Assembly (NCBI RefSeq): GCF_001592745.1
Contig: NZ_LUKD01000006.1
Span: 1 to 64,000, forward strand
From: Bdellovibrio bacteriovorus
Lineage (GTDB): Bacteria > Bdellovibrionota > Bdellovibrionia > Bdellovibrionales > Bdellovibrionaceae
Reading direction: 5' to 3'
DNA length: 64,000 nucleotides
Below the pieces are notes generated by a model. The model made no database searches, had not been told where the DNA came from, and worked only from the letters and a program-made list of their open reading frames with translations. Made by a program: the position numbers and the translations under genes. Positions 26,181 through 35,499 of the stretch are shown piece by piece (the first letter of the stretch is position 1; each line of letters begins with the position of its first letter).

Positions 26181-27242
26181 ACTTCTTAAAACCCCCGTCA
26201 ACTCCTCCACCGACGAGTGCCCCGCATAATACCCCTGATACCATTTCGCCGTCTCAACCAGCGCGCGAGACAAATCCCACTGCGGTTTCCAACCAAGCTC
26301 CGTCAAAGCCAGCTCACTATTCAGCTGACCATGAATCGAAAGAGATTTCGAGGAATCCGCGACAGAGACCGAAGACCAAGTCTTCCCCCACGCCTCACTA
26401 AACTCTTTCATCACTTCGCCAACCGACTCATATTCGGAGGCGCCCAAATTATAGGTCGCCGACGAAAGCTTAGGGCCTTTTTCAAAAAGCCCCTGAGCCA
26501 CAGACAAAATCCCCGAAACCTGATCCAAAACATGGATCCAAGGTCGGACGGATTGAGGATTGCGAACTTCAAAAGTTTTCTTTCCCAAAAAACTTTGCAC
26601 CGCTTGAAAAATCAAACCTTCAGAAGAAAAATCCCCGCCACCTATGGCCGAAGAAATCCGCGCTGTCGCGATAGCCACTTTATGTTTATTATATTTCTCT
26701 GGAGAGAAAAACGAATCACGATACGAAAGCGCAATAAATTCAGAACAAAGTTTCGACGTCGCAAAAATTCCCGAAGGCCCCACCGCAGACGATTCGCTCA
26801 CCGCTGCATTATCGTTAGCACGGACATAAGCTTTATCTGTACCCAATACGACAACGGATCGAACCGACGCCGTTTCACGAAGAAGCTCCATCAACTGCGC
26901 TGTTCCCAACACAGATTTAGAGATCAATTCTAATGGTCGTTGCTCGCCGTCTTTTAAAAATCCCGTCTCACCAAGATGAAGAACGACGTCGGCTTGCGCA
27001 AATTGCAAAGCCTGACGCAAAGATTCTTCGTTGCGAAGATCTCCGTACGTCATAGCAATGGTCTGTCCAAGGTTTGTAAGATCAAAAAGATTTGGCGAAG
27101 ATTCTAAAGATTCACCAAAACCAAAAACTTGTGCTCCGAGGTGCTGAAGAGATAAAGCCGTCCACGCTCCTAAAAAAGAGTTCGGGTAAGTTAAAAAAAC
27201 CCGTTTGCCTTTCCAAAAAGCCGCGGACGTTGAAGAATTCAT
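26166..27242 (-). CDS. CDP-glucose 4,6-dehydratase (RfbG)-like protein with lost catalytic residues
   Basis: Length (358) and layout match RfbG: FWKGKRVFLT, a PNLFDL segment, GDLRN and the SDR core. However, the Rossmann loop expected to read TGxxGFxGSW is TYPNSFLGAW here (18-27), losing the first Gly. The active-site YxxxK is FATSK (160-164), so the catalytic Tyr is Phe. The TSDK segment is GTDKAY (134-139). The substrate-binding half, with RPWIHVLDQVSG, is well kept. It may be a non-catalytic binding protein or have a new reaction. The start ATG directly follows the stop of a GNAT-like gene. No other CDP-sugar genes are nearby. Confidence 0.72.
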   Translation of the reverse strand: MNSSTSAAFWKGKRVFLTYPNSFLGAWTALSLQHLGAQVFGFGESLESSPNLFDLTNLGQTIAMTYGDLRNEESLRQALQFAQADVVLHLGETGFLKDGEQRPLELISKSVLGTAQLMELLRETASVRSVVVLGTDKAYVRANDNAAVSESSAVGPSGIFATSKLCSEFIALSYRDSFFSPEKYNKHKVAIATARISSAIGGGDFSSEGLIFQAVQSFLGKKTFEVRNPQSVRPWIHVLDQVSGILSVAQGLFEKGPKLSSATYNLGASEYESVGEVMKEFSEAWGKTWSSVSVADSSKSLSIHGQLNSELALTELGWKPQWDLSRALVETAKWYQGYYAGHSSVEELTGVLRSFYEG

Positions 27243-27554
27243 CTAAGAACCTAAAAGTCCCTGTTCGACACCTTGATTACGATGTTCCGGATGCACCCAG
27301 TGCGCAAGCACCTGCCCCTGAAACTTCCAGTAAAATCCAATCGGATCTGTATCAAAGATAGCCACGCGAAGCTCGCCCTTACCTTCAGTTGCCTTCATTT
27401 TAAGCAAAGTCTGCGCAAGAGATTCTTGATTAAGACTTCCGGTGCTCGCCGCCGGAATGCAGTGCTCTTCATAAAGACGAGCCAACAAAGAAAGCTCGAC
27501 CAAGTTGTAAAGCGATTCGCGAATAAAATATTTATCAGAGTGCAGTGACTTCAT
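27243..27554 (-). CDS. Truncated GNAT-like protein, coupled to the RfbG-like gene
   Basis: This 103-residue protein ends in LAHWVHPEHRNQGVEQGLLGS, which looks like acetyl-CoA-binding motif A of GNAT acetyltransferases (VxPxxRxxGxGxxLL) with the second Gly replaced by Glu. It stops right there, so the C-terminal half of a normal GNAT of about 150 residues is missing. Its TAG is immediately followed by the ATG of the RfbG-like gene, suggesting coupled translation and joint function. It may be a remnant or a small partner protein. No good ribosome site is seen at 27554. Confidence 0.5.
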   Translation of the reverse strand: MKSLHSDKYFIRESLYNLVELSLLARLYEEHCIPAASTGSLNQESLAQTLLKMKATEGKGELRVAIFDTDPIGFYWKFQGQVLAHWVHPEHRNQGVEQGLLGS

Positions 27555-27890
27555 AGATATTTAGGGTATCGAGGGAAATGTATGGGAGGTATCTTTTTCG
27601 GCAGGAAACATCGCAGCAGGACCACCGCCAGGTGACTTTCCTGGAGCTTACGACGACAACCCGACAAGGCGAAACATTTAAGTCTTCGCAAATAGCTTCG
27701 ACTTCCGTGGCTGTGTCGCGCGGACTCCAAGAAATACTTAACTACGGTACGGGATCCAATCCGAAAAGAGTACTTAAGTTCCTGTAAGGATGTTGACGGT
27801 TGCCAAAGGTCAGCAATGAGGACTAATCTTTGGGACCAATACATTTTGTCAATCGTCCCATAATCTTGAGTGTTCATCACGGAGGACGTC
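27555..27890. other. 336-base gap with possible decayed minus-strand coding sequence
   Basis: No intact gene is convincing. On the minus strand one frame from about 27868 gives a protein-like stretch (MNTQDYGTIDKMYWSQ...) and a neighbouring frame gives another further down (DTATEVEAICEDLNVS...), as if a small gene had suffered a frameshift. The composite frame would overlap the GNAT-like start as ATGA. It could equally be chance. The promoter for the plus-strand zinc-ribbon gene should also lie here. Confidence 0.25.
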
Positions 27891-28274
27891 ATGGAAACTA
27901 CCGGAGAAAAAATCCAAGTCACCGCCAACGTCGGTGACGAAAGAATTCAAAATGGAGTCGTTTACATCAAGTGGTTCGCGCCACCTGAAAAGATGTCTCA
28001 AGCTTTAAAAAAGCTCGCACTCTTTTGGGGAATCGCCTTGGTCTCTGTTTTAATCCCCGTCTTTCACTTTGTAAGTGTGCCCTTATTCTTTGGCCTTGGA
28101 ATTTTCTTCGCCCTCCGAAGCTACAAGAGTGAAGGAAAAGTTTTAAGTGGCGCGGTTCCATGCCCTCACTGTTTACACGAAGTCCAAGTGAAGCCGGCAG
28201 AGCTTCAGTGGCCGATTTCAGAGATCTGCCAGAATTGTGCTCGCGTAGTCAGAATGGAAAAATCTGTTGTGTAA
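27891..28274 (+). CDS. Small membrane protein with C-terminal zinc ribbon
   Basis: The ATG at 27891 has GGAGG 5 bases upstream, giving 127 residues. About 40 polar residues come first, then two hydrophobic segments (about 44-85) forming a membrane hairpin, then a cytoplasmic tail with CPHC and CQNC, a four-cysteine zinc ribbon. I do not recognise a named family. The following outer-membrane gene starts 30 bases later, so the two are probably co-transcribed. Confidence 0.65.
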   Translation: METTGEKIQVTANVGDERIQNGVVYIKWFAPPEKMSQALKKLALFWGIALVSVLIPVFHFVSVPLFFGLGIFFALRSYKSEGKVLSGAVPCPHCLHEVQVKPAELQWPISEICQNCARVVRMEKSVV

Positions 28275-28304
28275 GTACGCAAAAAACTTCTATGCTGACA
28301 AAGC

Positions 28305-29252
28305 ATGAAACACGCTTTTGGCATTTTAGTTTATTTGTTACTCTTCACATCCCAAGCTTACTCTCAAGGAATGATGGAGGGACTTACTCCCCCCGGCCAA
28401 CAACGAACTATTCTTTCGTATACAGGTTTGTTTTTTGATAAAGCGGAGTTCCCGCAAGAGCGCGCATCGACATCTTATCAATCGTTCGACTTTACCACGC
28501 CCGTTTATAAAACTGACTTGCAGTCGGTCTCTTTGAACTTAAGCGGCTCTCAATATCTCGTCGATCCCGCGCAAAATGAAATCTACGGCCTTTACGATAT
28601 TAAATTTGGCTTAGGATATACGCGTGTGATCGATGATAAGCGCCTATGGTCCGTCAATGCACGCTACGGTTCCGCAAGTGACAGACCTTTTGAAAGTGCC
28701 GACGTCACCACTTTGGGAGTCACCGCATTTTATTCTTATCCCGATGATGAATCCAGTCGCTGGCTTTTGCTTGTCGACTATTCAAACAACCGCCCGATTC
28801 TAAATAATATTCCATTGCCGGGTTTTGCTTACTTCTACAATCCATCAAAAGAATTTCGTTCGGTGCTAGGAATTCCTTTTGCGACCTTCAACTGGCAATT
28901 TGCTGAAAAGTACGGTTGGGATTTTTTCACGTTGGTCCCTTGGATCATCAAGACGTCGGTGTATTACAAAGTCACCGACTTCGCGAAGCTTTACGCCGGC
29001 GTGGATTTTTCACAAATCACGTACTATCTTTATGGAAGACAAAACAAAGACGACCGTCTTTTCTATGATGACAAAAAAATCTTCGTCGGAATTAAATCCC
29101 CGATCAGCAAACAAATCTTCGCCGATCTAGAAGCCGGCCACTCCTTCGACCGTCGTTTCTTTATAGACGAAAACTACGTTCCCGATCCCGACAATGCCGT
29201 GTCGATTGGAAACGCCTTTTACTTTAAGCTGAGCCTAAGATTCATACTCTGA
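28305..29252 (+). CDS. Outer-membrane beta-barrel-like protein of unknown function
   Basis: This 315-residue protein has a signal peptide (cleavage likely after SQAYSQG) followed by alternating aromatic/polar strands such as SVSLNLSGSQYLV, WSVNARYGSAS, KTSVYYKV and AFYFKLSLRFIL, ending close to a C-terminal aromatic. The pattern resembles the DUF6268-type outer-membrane proteins. The ribosome site is weak. It lies downstream of the zinc-ribbon membrane gene and is followed by a strong terminator. No function can be assigned. Confidence 0.65.
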   Translation: MKHAFGILVYLLLFTSQAYSQGMMEGLTPPGQQRTILSYTGLFFDKAEFPQERASTSYQSFDFTTPVYKTDLQSVSLNLSGSQYLVDPAQNEIYGLYDIKFGLGYTRVIDDKRLWSVNARYGSASDRPFESADVTTLGVTAFYSYPDDESSRWLLLVDYSNNRPILNNIPLPGFAYFYNPSKEFRSVLGIPFATFNWQFAEKYGWDFFTLVPWIIKTSVYYKVTDFAKLYAGVDFSQITYYLYGRQNKDDRLFYDDKKIFVGIKSPISKQIFADLEAGHSFDRRFFIDENYVPDPDNAVSIGNAFYFKLSLRFIL

Positions 29253-29280
29253 CCCAAAATCCCATGTCCGAGACTTGATT

Positions 29281-29304
29281 GCCCCGCCAAGAGCGGGGCT
29301 TTTT
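29281..29304 (+). terminator. Rho-independent terminator
   Basis: A perfect 7-bp GC stem, GCCCCGC with GCGGGGC, around the loop CAAGA is followed by five T residues. It ends the outer-membrane gene transcript. Confidence 0.88.
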
Positions 29305-29349
29305 ATTAACAAGTTATTCAATCACACAACTTGCATTGCCATCCAAGTA

Positions 29350-29378
29350 TTGACCAATTCTATAATTATGTATATACA
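29350..29378 (+). promoter_or_regulatory. Promoter with palindrome over the -10 box, upstream of the antitoxin-like gene
   Basis: TTGACC (29350-29355) and TATACA (29373-29378) are spaced by 17 bases, a good sigma-70-type promoter. The perfect palindrome TGTATATACA (29369-29378) covers the -10 box, as expected for an operator through which the encoded ribbon-helix-helix-like protein would repress itself. The operator role is inference. Confidence 0.6.
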
Positions 29379-29438
29379 ATATATGACTGTATTTTGAATG
29401 CATCCTTTACGTGGTCTACACTTCTAGGAGGTCAGGAT

Positions 29439-29744
29439 ATGAAGAAAAAATCGAGTATCATCGAATTATCAGTGCCCGAATTGCTAGTAAAAATGAAAGG
29501 CAAGCGTATAGCCAGAAAGGTTGATGATAAAGATATCGACTTTTCTGAGATGCCGGAGCTTTCCAAAAACCAGCTTAAAAAAATGAAAAGAGCTGGGCGC
29601 CCGCTTTTGGGAGACGTACCTAGGAAAGCCATTTCTATCCGGGTGGATGAGAACGTATTAAAGAAACTAAAAGCAAAGGCTAAGAACAAGGATATTCCTT
29701 ACCAAAGCCTCATCAATGAAATTCTAAAGAAAGCGGTTGGATAA
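29439..29744 (+). CDS. Orphan BrnA/CopG-like ribbon-helix-helix antitoxin
   Basis: The ATG at 29439 has a full AGGAGGT 6 bases upstream and gives 101 residues. The C-terminal part carries RKAISIRVDENVLKKLKAKAK and then YQSLINEILKKAV, a beta strand plus two helices matching ribbon-helix-helix antitoxins of the BrnA/CopG group. The N-terminal half is basic with an acidic patch and may bind a toxin. No toxin gene is visible on either side: a terminator lies upstream and convergent pstB downstream. It could be an orphan regulator or an antitoxin left after toxin loss. Confidence 0.68.
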   Translation: MKKKSSIIELSVPELLVKMKGKRIARKVDDKDIDFSEMPELSKNQLKKMKRAGRPLLGDVPRKAISIRVDENVLKKLKAKAKNKDIPYQSLINEILKKAVG

Positions 29745-29753
29745 CCAGAGCTT

Positions 29754-30533
29754 TTACCCAAAACGACCCGTGATATAGTTTTCAGTACGTTGATCTTTTG
29801 GGTTCGTGAAGATCTGATCACTCGCCCCAAACTCAATCAAGTCCCCTAAGTACATAAACGCCGTATAATCAGAAACACGCGCCGCTTGATGCAGACTGTG
29901 CGTAACAATCGCAATCGTCACGTCACGACGAAGCTCCCCGATAAGCTCTTCGATATGACGAGTGGAAATAGGGTCCAACGCCGACGTGGGCTCATCCAAC
30001 AACAAGATTTCAGGCTCTGTAGCCAAAGCACGAGCGATGCAAAGACGCTGCTGCTGACCGCCCGACAAAGCTGTCGCCGAAGAAGACAAACGATCCTTCA
30101 CTTCGTTCCAAAGACCGGCTTGTTGCAAGGAACGCTCAACACGTTCTTCGATAAAGCTTTTCTTTTTTACGCCACGAACTTTCAATCCGTAAGCGACGTT
30201 TTCATAAATACTTTTTGGAAATGGATTGGGCTTTTGGAAAACCATTCCGATACGCATGCGCACTTCCATCGGGTCGATCTCTTTACCCAAAATATTTCTT
30301 TTATCCGGGTGCAGAAGGATCTCGCCTTGATAGTTCGCATTGGCATAAAGGTCATGCATACGATTAAAGCAACGAAGCAAAGTCGTCTTACCGCAACCCG
30401 AAGGGCCGATCAAAGCCGTCACACGGTTTTCGTAGATAGGTAAAGTGACTCCGTTAAGGACTTTTTTATCCCCGTAAGAGAAAAGCAAATTTTTAACTTC
30501 GGCGCGAAGCTGTAGTTCCATATCTATTACCAT
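29754..30533 (-). CDS. pstB: Phosphate ABC transporter ATP-binding protein
   Basis: PstB powers high-affinity phosphate uptake. GPSGCGKTT is the Walker A motif, [14 protein letters not shown] the ABC signature, [12 protein letters not shown] Walker B, and the late His of VTHS is present. The start is either ATG 30533, overlapping the pstA stop by 7 bases, or ATG 30521; neither has a strong ribosome site. It is the last gene of pstSCAB. No phoU follows; the next gene is convergent. Confidence 0.95.
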   Translation of the reverse strand: MVIDMELQLRAEVKNLLFSYGDKKVLNGVTLPIYENRVTALIGPSGCGKTTLLRCFNRMHDLYANANYQGEILLHPDKRNILGKEIDPMEVRMRIGMVFQKPNPFPKSIYENVAYGLKVRGVKKKSFIEERVERSLQQAGLWNEVKDRLSSSATALSGGQQQRLCIARALATEPEILLLDEPTSALDPISTRHIEELIGELRRDVTIAIVTHSLHQAARVSDYTAFMYLGDLIEFGASDQIFTNPKDQRTENYITGRFG

Positions 30534-31444
30534 TTCATCTTTTTACGGAAACGAGAACGTAAATAAATCGCTCCGCCATTCATAATCAGGGTCATCACTA
30601 AAAGCACAACCCCTGTCGCCGCTGCATTCACATGGAATTCCGGCTGAGGACGCGACAACCAGTTAAACATTTGAATCGGCATCACAGTAAACGGATCCAT
30701 GAGCCACTTAAAGTTCACAAAAGGAAAATGCCCCTCAATCGGAGGCGTAGGCAAGAAGGCAATAAATGTCAAAGCACCAATCGTAATCAAAGGGGCTGTT
30801 TCACCGATGGCACGAGACAAAGAAATGATCACACCCGTTAAAATACCGCCAGAAGAATAAGGCAAGATATGGTAGCGAATGGTCTGCCACTTAGAAGCGC
30901 CCATCGCGTAACTTGCCTCACGAATGGTATTAGGAATCGCGCGAATCGCTTCACGTGTGGTCACGATAATGATGGGCAATACGAGAAGACCCAAAGTCAG
31001 GCCTGCCGTCAAAATACTCTGCCCTAACTTCAATTTATATACGAAAAGACCTAAGGCCATTAGACCGTAAGTGATCGAGGGAATACCGGCAAGATTGATG
31101 ATATTCAGTTCAATGATTTGGGAAATCCAATTTTTCTTAGAGTACTCTTCAAGGTAAACTCCAGCTGCGACCCCTAATGGAATCGCGCAAAAAGCCGTCG
31201 TCAACATGATACAGAAAGACCCTACCCACGCAGATAAAATCCCCGCGCGATCAGCGAAACGAGAAGGAAAGTTCGTAAAGAAGTCATAGTTAATACGCGC
31301 AACACCTGTCATGGAAAGATCCACGATCAAAGTCAGAAGCGTAATAAGTGCGAACAATAAAGACATCAGCCCGCACAAAGCAAAAACAAAGTCCCACATC
31401 TGACGGCGTTTGATATTCGCCAAAATATCTTGTTGGACTTCCAT
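30527..31444 (-). CDS. pstA: Phosphate ABC transporter permease PstA
   Basis: This 305-residue inner-membrane permease has six helices after an N-terminal soluble stretch. It carries the EAA loop characteristic of binding-protein-dependent permeases ([19 protein letters not shown]) and the AIGETAPL segment typical of PstA. The start codon overlaps the pstC stop by one base. Confidence 0.94.
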   Translation of the reverse strand: MEVQQDILANIKRRQMWDFVFALCGLMSLLFALITLLTLIVDLSMTGVARINYDFFTNFPSRFADRAGILSAWVGSFCIMLTTAFCAIPLGVAAGVYLEEYSKKNWISQIIELNIINLAGIPSITYGLMALGLFVYKLKLGQSILTAGLTLGLLVLPIIIVTTREAIRAIPNTIREASYAMGASKWQTIRYHILPYSSGGILTGVIISLSRAIGETAPLITIGALTFIAFLPTPPIEGHFPFVNFKWLMDPFTVMPIQMFNWLSRPQPEFHVNAAATGVVLLVMTLIMNGGAIYLRSRFRKKMKW

Positions 31445-32382
31445 TATTCCTTCTCCTGAAACTTCTTACGAAGATAAAGTCCGATAATATTAAAGCACAA
31501 AGTCAGAACCAAAAGACTTAAACCAGCAACATAAATAGACTGATAACCGATAGAGCCGTGAGGAAGATCTCCTAAGCTCACTTGCACGATGAATGCGGTG
31601 ATCGTTGCCGCTGGTTCTGTCGGATTCATCGTTAGATTAGGTTGCATGCCGGCAGCAATTGCTACAACCATGGTTTCACCCAAAGCCCGCGAGATACCTA
31701 AAATATAAGCAGAAGTAATTCCCGAAAATGCTGCCGGAATCACCACGCGGAAAGCCGTTTGCATGCGTGAAGCACCCACGGCGAAAGAAGCCTCTCGCAA
31801 ATGCCCGGGCACCGAGCGCATGGCATCTTCACTTAAAGAACTGACATAAGGAACAATCATCACCCCAATAACAAGTCCCGCACTAAGGACGTTAAATCCG
31901 CCTAAAGAAGGAATCAGTTTTTGCAAAAGAGGTGTTACAAAAAGCAAAGCAAAGTATCCGTAAACAACCGTTGGCACCGCCGCCAAAAGCTCCAGAATCG
32001 GTTTTAAAATCTCACGGAATGAAGGACGAACATATTCACTTAAAAATGCTGCCGCCACTGTTCCCAGTGGAATGGCTACTAACAAAGCAATGATCGTTGA
32101 AAGAAAGGTTCCGCAAAGCAAAGGCAAAATGCCATAACGAGGATTTTCAAAAAGCGGAGTCCACTGCGTGTCCGTTAAAAATTCAACGATCGACACAGTT
32201 TTAAAAAATGGAAGACTTTCCGTAACCAGGATACCGACGATACCGATAGTTACCAAAACAGAAGACGCCGCCGCCAAAAACAAAACTGTTTCGATAGCGC
32301 GTTCTCTTAAACGACGCATCCGCCGTACCGGGTGGTCGGCGGATGTAAACTCATTTAGTTTTTTGAGTTGATTCTTATTCAC
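31444..32382 (-). CDS. pstC: Phosphate ABC transporter permease PstC
   Basis: This 312-residue permease has an N-terminal cytoplasmic extension of about 30 residues, six helices, and the EAA loop ASFAVGASRMQTAFRVVIP followed by ALGETMVVAIAAG, which marks PstC. It lies 9 bases after pstS and joins pstA through a one-base overlap. Confidence 0.94.
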   Translation of the reverse strand: MNKNQLKKLNEFTSADHPVRRMRRLRERAIETVLFLAAASSVLVTIGIVGILVTESLPFFKTVSIVEFLTDTQWTPLFENPRYGILPLLCGTFLSTIIALLVAIPLGTVAAAFLSEYVRPSFREILKPILELLAAVPTVVYGYFALLFVTPLLQKLIPSLGGFNVLSAGLVIGVMIVPYVSSLSEDAMRSVPGHLREASFAVGASRMQTAFRVVIPAAFSGITSAYILGISRALGETMVVAIAAGMQPNLTMNPTEPAATITAFIVQVSLGDLPHGSIGYQSIYVAGLSLLVLTLCFNIIGLYLRKKFQEKE

Positions 32383-32391
32383 AGACGTAAA

Positions 32392-33390
32392 CTACAACGA
32401 ACCTTCACGTTTCAGCAACTCTTCAATTTTAAGACCTACTTCAGAGTGCCCACCGAAAACTGTTCCCAGTTTGTTCTTTTTCACGTGTTCTTTGCCTAAT
32501 TCATAGGCTTTTGCCGGAAGTGGAACGTATTTTACTTCAGGAACGATGGAAGCTGCGTTGCTTAAATAGAAGTTCACGAAGTCTTTAACTTCCGTTTTCT
32601 TCATAGAAGCTTCATTCACATAAATGAAGATCGGGCGAGAAAGTGGGAAGTAAGTACCCGCCTCTACTGTTTGACGAGAGGGCGTCACCGCTTCTTTTTT
32701 AGGAGCTTTATCGCCGCCGATGATACCAACGACTTTAAGCTTTGCTTTATTCTCTTCATAATAAGCAAGAGGAACGTAACCCAAAGCGTGAAGGTCGTTT
32801 GAAACACCCGTTACAAGCGTGTTGTCATCTTCGCTGGCAGTGTAATCACCACGAGAAGACTTCGATTTACCGACGATAGCTTCCGTGAAGTAATCGAAGG
32901 TCCCAGAGTCAGAACCCGCTCCGTAAAGTTTCAAGTTTTCTTTAGGCCAAGCTGGGTTGATATCACTCCATTTTTGGATTTTACCTTGAGCTGCGGGCTC
33001 CCACATTTTTTTTAGGTCGGCCACAGAAATCGAGTTCAACCATTTGTTTTTTGGGTTCACAACCACAGCTGTTGCGTCATAAGCAACGGCTAGCTCTAGG
33101 AATTTGATTCCCGCTTTACGGCAAGCTTCAAGTTCAGAAGATTGAATCGGACGAGACGCATCTTGGATGTCAATTTCGCCACGGCAGAATTTTTTGAAGC
33201 CGCCACCTGTACCGGAAATACCCACAGTAACGCGAACCTTCCCTTTTTGTGCCGTTTGGAATTCTTCAGCCATCGCCTCTGTGATTGGAAACACAGTGCT
33301 CGATCCATCGATTTTAATAACTGGAACTTGCGCGTGAGCTGCGGACGCACCGAGAACCACACACAATGATAGAATTGCATTCTTAATCAT
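32392..33390 (-). CDS. pstS: Periplasmic phosphate-binding protein PstS
   Basis: The ATG at 33390 has AGGAG 5 bases upstream; a GTG 6 bases earlier would sit on the ribosome site. The 332-residue product has a signal peptide ending ASAAHA, then [15 protein letters not shown] and [14 protein letters not shown], the phosphate-binding loops. It captures phosphate for PstCAB. The gene heads the operon and diverges from a PAS histidine kinase. I could not find a clear Pho box in the 115-base intergenic region. Confidence 0.94.
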   Translation of the reverse strand: MIKNAILSLCVVLGASAAHAQVPVIKIDGSSTVFPITEAMAEEFQTAQKGKVRVTVGISGTGGGFKKFCRGEIDIQDASRPIQSSELEACRKAGIKFLELAVAYDATAVVVNPKNKWLNSISVADLKKMWEPAAQGKIQKWSDINPAWPKENLKLYGAGSDSGTFDYFTEAIVGKSKSSRGDYTASEDDNTLVTGVSNDLHALGYVPLAYYEENKAKLKVVGIIGGDKAPKKEAVTPSRQTVEAGTYFPLSRPIFIYVNEASMKKTEVKDFVNFYLSNAASIVPEVKYVPLPAKAYELGKEHVKKNKLGTVFGGHSEVGLKIEELLKREGSL

Positions 33391-33505
33391 ACACACTCCT
33401 GTATAAGATATTGGTCTAGCACTAGATTGCTGCTCTGTATTGTTAAGGTTTTATTTAGATTTAGCCGTTTCGCGTTACCCAATGCTAGAGTAAACTCGAA
33501 CCAGT

Positions 33506-35014
33506 ATGGATACAAAATCGCCTAAAGAACAAGCAACTCTTCTGGAACAGATTCATAGAACGATGTCTGACAGCGTTTACATCTTCGATGTGAATGAAGA
33601 AAATCTCGTATGGATCAACGAGCGTGGCGTAGCTCGCTATGGGTACACTTTGGAAGAGATTCGCAAGATGGGACCGGAGTACTACACCCGCACGATGCAC
33701 CCCGAAGACATCGACTCACTCCGCCAAAGCGTTAAAAAATCCAAAGACCTCAAGGATGGCGAGGTTTTGAATGTCGAATACCGTTTTAAAGATCACAGTG
33801 GCAATTATCACTGGCTGAGTGATCGGATCACTGTTTTTTCTCGGAACGAAAAAGGCGAGGTCGCTACCCTGCTGGGAGTCGCCACAGAAATCGATGCCCG
33901 CAAAGCCTACGAAGAAACTTTAAAAAAAACGATTCAAAAACTGAATCTTTCCCTGTCGGCGGCCAACATGGGGACGTGGGAGTGGGAATTAGAAAAAAAT
34001 GTGCTTCTATGGGATTCTCAGATGTACCGCATTCACGGAATTCCCAACAATCCGGATCTGTCTCCTCTTGAAGAAGTGTGGAAGCGCTCCAACCGCGCAG
34101 ACATGGAAGTTGTAAATATGCGAGTGCGTGAAGCCGCTGAGAAGCATCAAGACTTCTATGTCACCTATCGCATCACGTGGGAAAATAAAGAAGTCCATCA
34201 TATTCGCTGCTACGGAAAATTCATGGCCGATGACGCCTCTCGAATGTACGGAGTTGCCTGGGATTCGACAGAAGAAGTTTTGACCGAACAACAAATTGCG
34301 GAAGCCAAAGCAAAGCTGATCTCTGCAACTAAAATGGCCGCCCTTGGAGAAATGTCTGGCGGTATCGCTCATGAAATCAACAACCCCCTGACCGTCATAC
34401 AGGCCCGCGCTTTTCAACTTCAACAAATGGTCGAAAACAACAAACTTGAACCTGAAAAAATCAAACAATCGGCCGAAAGTATCAGTCGTACAGCTGACAA
34501 GATCGCGCGTATTATTAAATCATTACGCTCTTTTGCACGTGAAGGTTCTCATGATCCATTTGAGATTGTGCCGGTAAAAAAGATCGTCGAAGAGACTTTA
34601 GAGTTTTGCCGCACCCGTTTTTACAATCACGGTGTCGAAGTCGAAGTTCCCGATATTGATCCCGAGCTCGAAGTTGAATGTCGTATTATCCAGATCGAGC
34701 AGGTGCTTTTGAATCTTTTGAATAATTCATTTGATGCGATCTCTCAGCTCGATGAAAAATGGATCCGCATGGATGTGAAAGAAACGGAGGACGCTGTTGA
34801 GTTTTATATTATCGATTCAGGGAAAGGCATTCCGGAAGAAATTGCCGAACAAATCATGCTCCCCTTCTTCACCACAAAAGATGTGGGCAAAGGAACGGGC
34901 CTAGGGCTTTCTATTTCTGCAGGAATAATCAAAAATCACCAAGGTCATCTTTCGTTAAACAAAGATGCGATGAATACGACTTTTGTTTTTATTCTTCCGA
35001 AAACTCAAGAATAA
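33506..35014 (+). CDS. PAS-domain sensor histidine kinase
   Basis: This 502-residue kinase appears soluble, with no transmembrane segment. Two PAS domains (about 15-135 and 145-265) are followed by a HisKA helix with [11 protein letters not shown] (phospho-acceptor His289) and a HATPase domain containing [17 protein letters not shown] and [11 protein letters not shown]. No response regulator is next to it. It diverges from pstS, which makes phosphate sensing conceivable but unproven, since the PAS input could be any small ligand or redox state. It ends directly against the convergent Fur-family gene. Confidence 0.9.
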   Translation: MDTKSPKEQATLLEQIHRTMSDSVYIFDVNEENLVWINERGVARYGYTLEEIRKMGPEYYTRTMHPEDIDSLRQSVKKSKDLKDGEVLNVEYRFKDHSGNYHWLSDRITVFSRNEKGEVATLLGVATEIDARKAYEETLKKTIQKLNLSLSAANMGTWEWELEKNVLLWDSQMYRIHGIPNNPDLSPLEEVWKRSNRADMEVVNMRVREAAEKHQDFYVTYRITWENKEVHHIRCYGKFMADDASRMYGVAWDSTEEVLTEQQIAEAKAKLISATKMAALGEMSGGIAHEINNPLTVIQARAFQLQQMVENNKLEPEKIKQSAESISRTADKIARIIKSLRSFAREGSHDPFEIVPVKKIVEETLEFCRTRFYNHGVEVEVPDIDPELEVECRIIQIEQVLLNLLNNSFDAISQLDEKWIRMDVKETEDAVEFYIIDSGKGIPEEIAEQIMLPFFTTKDVGKGTGLGLSISAGIIKNHQGHLSLNKDAMNTTFVFILPKTQE

Positions 35015-35482
35015 TTATTGACAGCGCGAGCACACGCCAAAGAAATCAAGACGGTGGGATACTTGTTTATATCCCATTGTCTCAACCATTTTTATATGCG
35101 GATCTAAATCGCAGATATGAATCGGCTCTACACGCTGGCATTGACGGCAGATGACATGGTGATGATGGTGCCCCGATTCTAAAGCCAGCTCAAAACGAGC
35201 GACACCGTCGCCAAACTCCAGACGAGAAACAAGCCCCGCCTCTTCAAACTTCTTAAGAATACGATAGATTGTGACAAGGTCCATCCCGTCGGACTTATCA
35301 TCGAATTTTTTAAAGATTTCATCTGCCGAAATAGGATCAGGATGACCTAAAAGAATCTTAAGCATCTGTGTACGCTGCTGGGTGAGCTTCATCCCCGCCT
35401 TACGAACTCTTTCATTTAAAGAGTCAATATCGATATTTTTGCGTTCACTTCCACACTTAGACATAGGGGATAAATACACCAC
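35015..35482 (-). CDS. Fur-family metal-dependent transcriptional regulator
   Basis: The 155-residue protein has the Fur winged helix (KLTQQRTQMLKIL, then a VTIYRILKKFEEAGLV recognition region) and a metal-binding dimer domain with HHHHH, CRQC and a C-terminal CSRC. These supply a regulatory metal site and a structural zinc site. Whether it responds to iron, zinc or peroxide cannot be decided from motifs alone. The start may be GTG 35482 or ATG 35464; neither has a strong ribosome site. It is convergent with the kinase, with adjoining stop codons. Confidence 0.88.
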   Translation of the reverse strand: MVYLSPMSKCGSERKNIDIDSLNERVRKAGMKLTQQRTQMLKILLGHPDPISADEIFKKFDDKSDGMDLVTIYRILKKFEEAGLVSRLEFGDGVARFELALESGHHHHHVICRQCQRVEPIHICDLDPHIKMVETMGYKQVSHRLDFFGVCSRCQ

Positions 35483-35499
35483 TTACCCCCGGAAATCCA

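Noticed and set aside
26217-26933. Long plus-strand frame of 238 codons
   Set aside because: It lies wholly antisense to the RfbG-like gene, is extremely rich in Arg and Pro, and has no ribosome site or known motif.
27551-27928. Minus-strand frame of 125 codons overlapping the GNAT-like start as ATGA
   Set aside because: The second half does not look like protein and the frame overlaps the well-supported start of the zinc-ribbon gene. Kept only as a possible decayed gene.
33397-33505. Pho box upstream of pstS
   Set aside because: No pair of PhoB-type 7-base repeats is convincing.
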